DNA of 64,000 nt from Panacagrimonas sp052386745 (GTDB lineage: Bacteria > Pseudomonadota > Gammaproteobacteria > Nevskiales > Nevskiaceae). The stretch covers positions 1 to 64,000 of the forward strand of contig JBQTJW010000007.1 of the NCBI GenBank assembly GCA_052386745.1, given 5' to 3'. This document shows, one piece after another, positions 60,529-64,000 of the stretch; position 1 is the stretch's first letter, and each line of letters starts with the position of its first letter. A model generated the notes under the pieces. It was not told the origin of the DNA, ran no database searches, and saw only the letters and a list, made by a program, of their open reading frames with translations. Position numbers and translations under genes: made by a program.

Positions 60529-61785
60529 ATGAAGATCAAACGATTTGCAGGCAGCAGCATGCGCGAGGCCATGCGGATGGTGCGCGAGGAGCAGGGTCCG
60601 GATGCGGTGATCCTCAGCAGCCGGCGCCTGCCCAATGGCGTGGAGGTGGTCGCGGCCACCGACTACGACGCGGCGCTGATGCACCAGGTGACGCGCAAGC
60701 CGCAGGAGGACCCTTCGGCGGCCCCTGAAGTGGAGCCCGACCGCGCCAGCGTGACGGCGATCACGGCCGCCGAGACGAGCCCCGCGAGGATGATCCTCGA
60801 CACGAATCCGCCGACGGAGCGGGTGCTGTCCGCTGCGGGTGCCGAGGCATCCGAGCTGTCCGAGTTGCGGCGCGAGATGGGGGGTGTTCGAAGGCTGCTG
60901 CAGCAGCAGCTGGCGAGCTTCGCCTGGCAGGACATGAAGACCCGCAACCCGGTGAAGCTCTCCGTTCTGCGTGCCCTCTCGGGGCTCGGGCTGGAAGCGG
61001 ACCTGGCCAAGCAGATCGCCGGTGAACTGCCCGCCAACACGTCCTACGAGGTCGCCCGCTCACTGCCGCTGCACCTGCTCGCGCAGTGCGTTCCCGTCGT
61101 GCAGCAGGAACCGATTGCCGATGGTGGCGTGTTCGCATTGCTGGGGCCGACCGGCGTCGGCAAGACCACGACGATCGCCAAGCTGGCCGCGCGGTACGCG
61201 CGCATCCACGGGCTGCGCGACATTGCGCTGATCACCACGGATCACTACCGCATCGGCGCGCAGGAGCAGCTCCATTCCTACGGGCGCCTGCTGGGAGTGC
61301 CGGTGGCCAGCGCCGCCACCGGCAGCGAGCTCGCCGCGGCACTGGACAAGTTCAAGGATCGCAAGCTCGTACTCATCGACACGGCCGGCATGTCGCAGCG
61401 GGATCGCCACCTTGCGGAGCAGTTCGCGACGCTGTCCGCCGTTCCGCACCCCATCCGTTCCTATCTCGTGCTCTCGTCAACCTGCCAGGCCATCGATCTC
61501 GACGAGATCGTCCAGCGCTACTCGGCGGCGCGACCGCAGGGTTGCATCCTGACCAAGCTGGACGAGGCCACCCGGATCGGCGGAGCGCTGTCGATTGCGG
61601 TCAAGCACGCCCTGCCCATGGCGTATGTCACGGACGGGCAGCGGGTCCCCGAAGACCTGCAGACCGCCAACGCGCAGGCGCTGGTCGATCGCGCCATTCA
61701 GCTCGCCAAGCAAACGCCGTCGTCGCTGGACGACGACATCCTTGCCATGCAGTTCACCAGTGCGTCTGCCCATGCTCACGTCTAG
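60529..61785 (+). CDS. flhF: Flagellar placement GTPase FlhF
   Basis: 418 aa SRP-type GTPase that places the flagellum at the pole. Basic N-terminus MKIKRFAGSSMREAMRMVRE, a linker (about 55-110), the N domain and the G domain with G1 GPTGVGKTT (206-214), DTAGMSQRD and TKLDEA. With FleN this is the polar-flagellum pair of gammaproteobacteria. Start ATG 60529; a TTG six codons upstream is less likely. Confidence 0.95.
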   Translation: MKIKRFAGSSMREAMRMVREEQGPDAVILSSRRLPNGVEVVAATDYDAALMHQVTRKPQEDPSAAPEVEPDRASVTAITAAETSPARMILDTNPPTERVLSAAGAEASELSELRREMGGVRRLLQQQLASFAWQDMKTRNPVKLSVLRALSGLGLEADLAKQIAGELPANTSYEVARSLPLHLLAQCVPVVQQEPIADGGVFALLGPTGVGKTTTIAKLAARYARIHGLRDIALITTDHYRIGAQEQLHSYGRLLGVPVASAATGSELAAALDKFKDRKLVLIDTAGMSQRDRHLAEQFATLSAVPHPIRSYLVLSSTCQAIDLDEIVQRYSAARPQGCILTKLDEATRIGGALSIAVKHALPMAYVTDGQRVPEDLQTANAQALVDRAIQLAKQTPSSLDDDILAMQFTSASAHAHV

Positions 61786-61792
61786 ACCCCGG

Positions 61793-62704
61793 ATGGATCA
61801 GGCCGAAGGCCTGCGGCACATGCGCCCCCCTGTAGCCACCGTGCCGGCCCTGCCGGTGGCGTCCGCGGCCCCGCTGCTGCCGGTACAGGTCGTTGCCGTC
61901 ACCAGCGGCAAAGGCGGGGTGGGAAAGACCAGCGTATCGGTCAACCTGGCCGTGTCCATGGCACAGAGCGGCCGCAAGGTGATGCTGCTGGACGGTGATC
62001 TGGGGCTGGCCAACTGCGATGTGATGCTCGGCCTGCAACCCAGCTACAACCTGGCGGATGTCATCGACGGAAAATGTTCGCTGGAAGAAACGATGATCGA
62101 GGGCCCTGCCGGGCTGGTCGTGGTGCCGGCCTCCAGCGGACGTCGCAACATGTCCGAACTCAAGCCGCTGGAACATGCGGGACTGGTGCATGCCTTCAGC
62201 GAGCTCAGCCGCCCGCTGGACGTGATGGTCATCGATACCGCGGCCGGGATCTCCGACAGCGTGGTCACCTTCGCCCAGGCTGCACAGCAGGTCATCGTGG
62301 TGCTATGCAACGATCCCTCGTCGATGACCGACGCCTACGCGCTGATCAAGGTGCTGTATCGCGACTACGGGGTGAAGCGCTTCCAGGTCCTGGCGAACAT
62401 GGTGGGCAGCCCGGCCGAGTCGAAGGAAATCGTCGACAACCTGCGCCGCGTGGCCGAGCGCTTCCTAGACGTAACGCTGACCCACATGGGCGCGGTTCCG
62501 CAGGACGAGTGGCTGAAGCGCGCCGTGCGCAGGCAGCGCGCCGTCGTCGACGCGTATCCCAACAGTCCCTCCAGTGCCGCGTTCGGTGAACTGTCGCGCA
62601 AGGTCGCGGCCTGGGGCATGCCGCCGGGTGCCCGCGGTAACCTGGAGTTCTTCGTCGAGCGCATGGTTGCGCAGCCGAACCGTGCGGCGGCCGTCAGCGC
62701 ATGA
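61793..62704 (+). CDS. fleN: Flagellar number regulator FleN (FlhG)
   Basis: 303 aa MinD-type ATPase that limits flagellar number and antagonises FleQ. N-terminal QAEGLR helix (about 3-8, the FlhF-activating type), deviant Walker A SGKGGVGKTS (38-47), LLDGDLGLANCDVMLG (65-80), DTAAGIS, and a C-terminal helix for membrane binding (FFVERMVAQ). Begins 7 bp after flhF; its stop overlaps fliA (ATGA). Confidence 0.95.
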   Translation: MDQAEGLRHMRPPVATVPALPVASAAPLLPVQVVAVTSGKGGVGKTSVSVNLAVSMAQSGRKVMLLDGDLGLANCDVMLGLQPSYNLADVIDGKCSLEETMIEGPAGLVVVPASSGRRNMSELKPLEHAGLVHAFSELSRPLDVMVIDTAAGISDSVVTFAQAAQQVIVVLCNDPSSMTDAYALIKVLYRDYGVKRFQVLANMVGSPAESKEIVDNLRRVAERFLDVTLTHMGAVPQDEWLKRAVRRQRAVVDAYPNSPSSAAFGELSRKVAAWGMPPGARGNLEFFVERMVAQPNRAAAVSA

Positions 62705-63435
62705 GCGCCGCACTGAGAATGGCAGTACCGGCACCGTCGGACGAAGCCGGCTTGCTTCGCCAGTACTCGGGGCTGGTCCGGCGTATTGCCCTGCATCTGG
62801 CGGCGCGTCTGCCCGCGAGCGTCGAGCTCGATGACCTGATCCAGGCCGGATCGATGGGTTTGCTGGACGCCGCGCGCCACTACAACGGCGCGCTTGGAGC
62901 CAGTTTCGAGACCTATGCCGGCACCCGTATCCGCGGGGCCATGATCGACGAACTCCGGCGTACCGACTGGGCGCCGCGATCGGTGCATCAGCGTTTGCGC
63001 GAGGTCACCCATGCCATCACGCAGATCGAGCAGCGCACCGGGCGTGCCGCACGCGATGCCGAGATTGCCGCCCATTTGAGCATCAGCCTCTCGGAGTACC
63101 ACGAGATCGTGCTCGACGCGTCGCGCTGCCAGATGCTCAGCATGGACGGCGGAGGCGACGACGAGGATCGCGACGAAGGATTCGAAGCCGCCGACGAGAC
63201 CACGCCGATGGATGCGCTGCAACGCGCGCAGTTCCTGCGCGATCTGGAAGGCGCCATTGGCGGTCTGCCCGAGCGCGAACGTCTGGTGATGTCCCTCTAC
63301 TACGACCAGGAGCTCAATCTGCGCGAGATCGGCGCCGTGCTCGACGTCAGCGAGAGCCGCGTGTGCCAGATCCACAGCCAGGCGCTGGTGCGCCTGCGTT
63401 CACGAATGACCGCCTGGGCCGATGCCCAGGTATGA
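62701..63435 (+). CDS. fliA: RNA polymerase sigma-28 factor FliA
   Basis: 244 aa. Region 2 (YSGLVRRIALHLAARLPASV; DDLIQAGSMGLLDAARHYNG), region 3 (QRLREVTHAITQIEQRTGRA) and region 4 with HTH (LNLREIGAVLDVSESRVCQI). It should transcribe the late genes with TCAAG/GCCGCTAA-type promoters seen in this window (flgM, cheV, fliC, fliS). Confidence 0.96.
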   Translation: MSAALRMAVPAPSDEAGLLRQYSGLVRRIALHLAARLPASVELDDLIQAGSMGLLDAARHYNGALGASFETYAGTRIRGAMIDELRRTDWAPRSVHQRLREVTHAITQIEQRTGRAARDAEIAAHLSISLSEYHEIVLDASRCQMLSMDGGGDDEDRDEGFEAADETTPMDALQRAQFLRDLEGAIGGLPERERLVMSLYYDQELNLREIGAVLDVSESRVCQIHSQALVRLRSRMTAWADAQV

Positions 63436-63468
63436 ACTCCCCATTCCCACATCCGATTCAAGGTTGAT

Positions 63469-63861
63469 ATGGACAAGAACCTGAAAATTCTCATCGTCGA
63501 CGATTTCTCGACGATGCGCCGCATCGTCAAGAACCTGCTGCACGACCTGGGGTACCAGCACACCGCGGAGGCGGACGACGGCAAGACGGCGTGGCAGATT
63601 CTTCAGACCACGAGCTTCGACTTCGTGGTCACCGACTGGAACATGCCGGGCATGACCGGCATTGACCTGCTGCGCAACATCCGGGCCGAGCCGCGGCTGG
63701 CGTCGATGCCGGTGCTGATGGTCACCGCGGAGGCGCAGCGCGAGCAGATCATCGATGCCGCCAAGGCGGGCGTGAACGGTTACATCATCAAGCCATTCAC
63801 GGCCGTCACGCTCAAGGAGAAGATCGACAAGATCTTCCAGCGCATCGCCGAAAGCGCATGA
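63469..63861 (+). CDS. cheY: Chemotaxis response regulator CheY
   Basis: 130 aa single receiver domain. Acidic Asp11/Asp12, phosphoacceptor Asp56 in VVTDWNMPG, Thr86 in LMVTAEA and Lys108 in IIKPF are all present. CheY-P binds FliM to reverse the motor. GAAGG-poor but a GGTTGAT element precedes ATG. Its stop overlaps the next gene (ATGA), the usual cheY-cheZ arrangement. Confidence 0.97.
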   Translation: MDKNLKILIVDDFSTMRRIVKNLLHDLGYQHTAEADDGKTAWQILQTTSFDFVVTDWNMPGMTGIDLLRNIRAEPRLASMPVLMVTAEAQREQIIDAAKAGVNGYIIKPFTAVTLKEKIDKIFQRIAESA

Positions 63862-64000
63862 ACGCGCAGCGCACGATGCAGGAGCGCGCCGACGCCGCGA
63901 CCCGCCTGCGCGACCTCGCCGCCTCGATGGAGCGGGGCGAGGACGCCGATTTCGAGATGCGCCTGTCGCAACTCCTGAGGCCGCGGGAACAGTCGCTGTT
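63858..64000 (+). CDS. cheZ: Probable CheZ, cut by the window edge
   Basis: Only the first 47 codons are present (MNAQRTMQERADAATRLRDL, then AASMERGEDADFEMRLSQLL). The catalytic helix of CheZ lies outside the window. The call rests on the 4-nt overlap with cheY and the invariant fliA-cheY-cheZ order. CheZ would dephosphorylate CheY-P. Confidence 0.7.
   Translation, partial: MNAQRTMQERADAATRLRDLAASMERGEDADFEMRLSQLLRPREQSL

Noticed and set aside
63858..64000. cheZ considered as a truncated pseudogene
   Set aside because: It simply runs off the end of the window with an intact frame.

Overview
High-GC chromosomal DNA from a polar-flagellated gammaproteobacterium. The flagellar order (flgM-flgA-cheV-flgBCDEFGHIJKL-fliC-flaG-fliD-fliS-PilZ-rpoN-fleQ-fliE...fliA-cheY), the FleQ/RpoN/FlhF/FleN/FliA control set, the HPII-type catalase and the many GTG starts with ATGA/GTGA overlaps point to the order Xanthomonadales (Lysobacterales). 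The genus cannot be fixed from the window, and there is no rRNA, tRNA, phage, transposon or CRISPR in it.

Layout. Bases 1-25,100 are a mixed housekeeping region: glucokinase, HPII-like catalase, WrbA, two uncharacterised lipoproteins, a small basic MPRGDK-type protein, phosphoglucomutase, a DUF1249 protein and a small secreted protein, ParC, FadE, HtpX, a degenerate EAL-domain protein translationally coupled to EpmB, the EF-P beta-lysylation set (epmB / efp-epmA), RecR, YgfB, a TPR-type family 2 glycosyltransferase, a secreted collagen-like protein with 90 uninterrupted Gly-X-Y triplets, a small membrane protein, and MutM. Bases 25,100-64,000 are one almost continuous flagellar and chemotaxis locus of about 39 kb, running off the right edge in the first codons of a probable cheZ.

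How the flagellar part works together. RpoN (sigma-54) and the enhancer-binding protein FleQ should fire the GG-N10-GC promoters seen before flgA, fliE, fliL and the PilZ gene, and GG-N10-GT variants before flgB and flgG. These build the basal body, export gate, hook and the FlhF/FleN/FliA regulators. FliA (sigma-28), held by FlgM until hook completion, should then fire the sigma-28 promoters seen before flgM-flgN, cheV, fliC and fliS. A PilZ protein and a REC-LuxR response regulator sit between fliS and rpoN, in a region where xanthomonads carry regulators such as VemR.

Most unusual items: the collagen-like protein with its 63-bp repeat array and adjacent glycosyltransferase; a near-identical motif upstream of both fleQ and fliE; predicted sigma-54 transcripts of flgA and the PilZ gene that begin 1-2 nt before the start codon; a 34-bp near-perfect palindrome encoding an Asp-Pro tail at the end of flhB; and a nested inverted-repeat structure in the 382-bp flgL-fliC gap. 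No clearly new multi-gene system is seen; the collagen-like protein plus glycosyltransferase pair is the best candidate for something undescribed.
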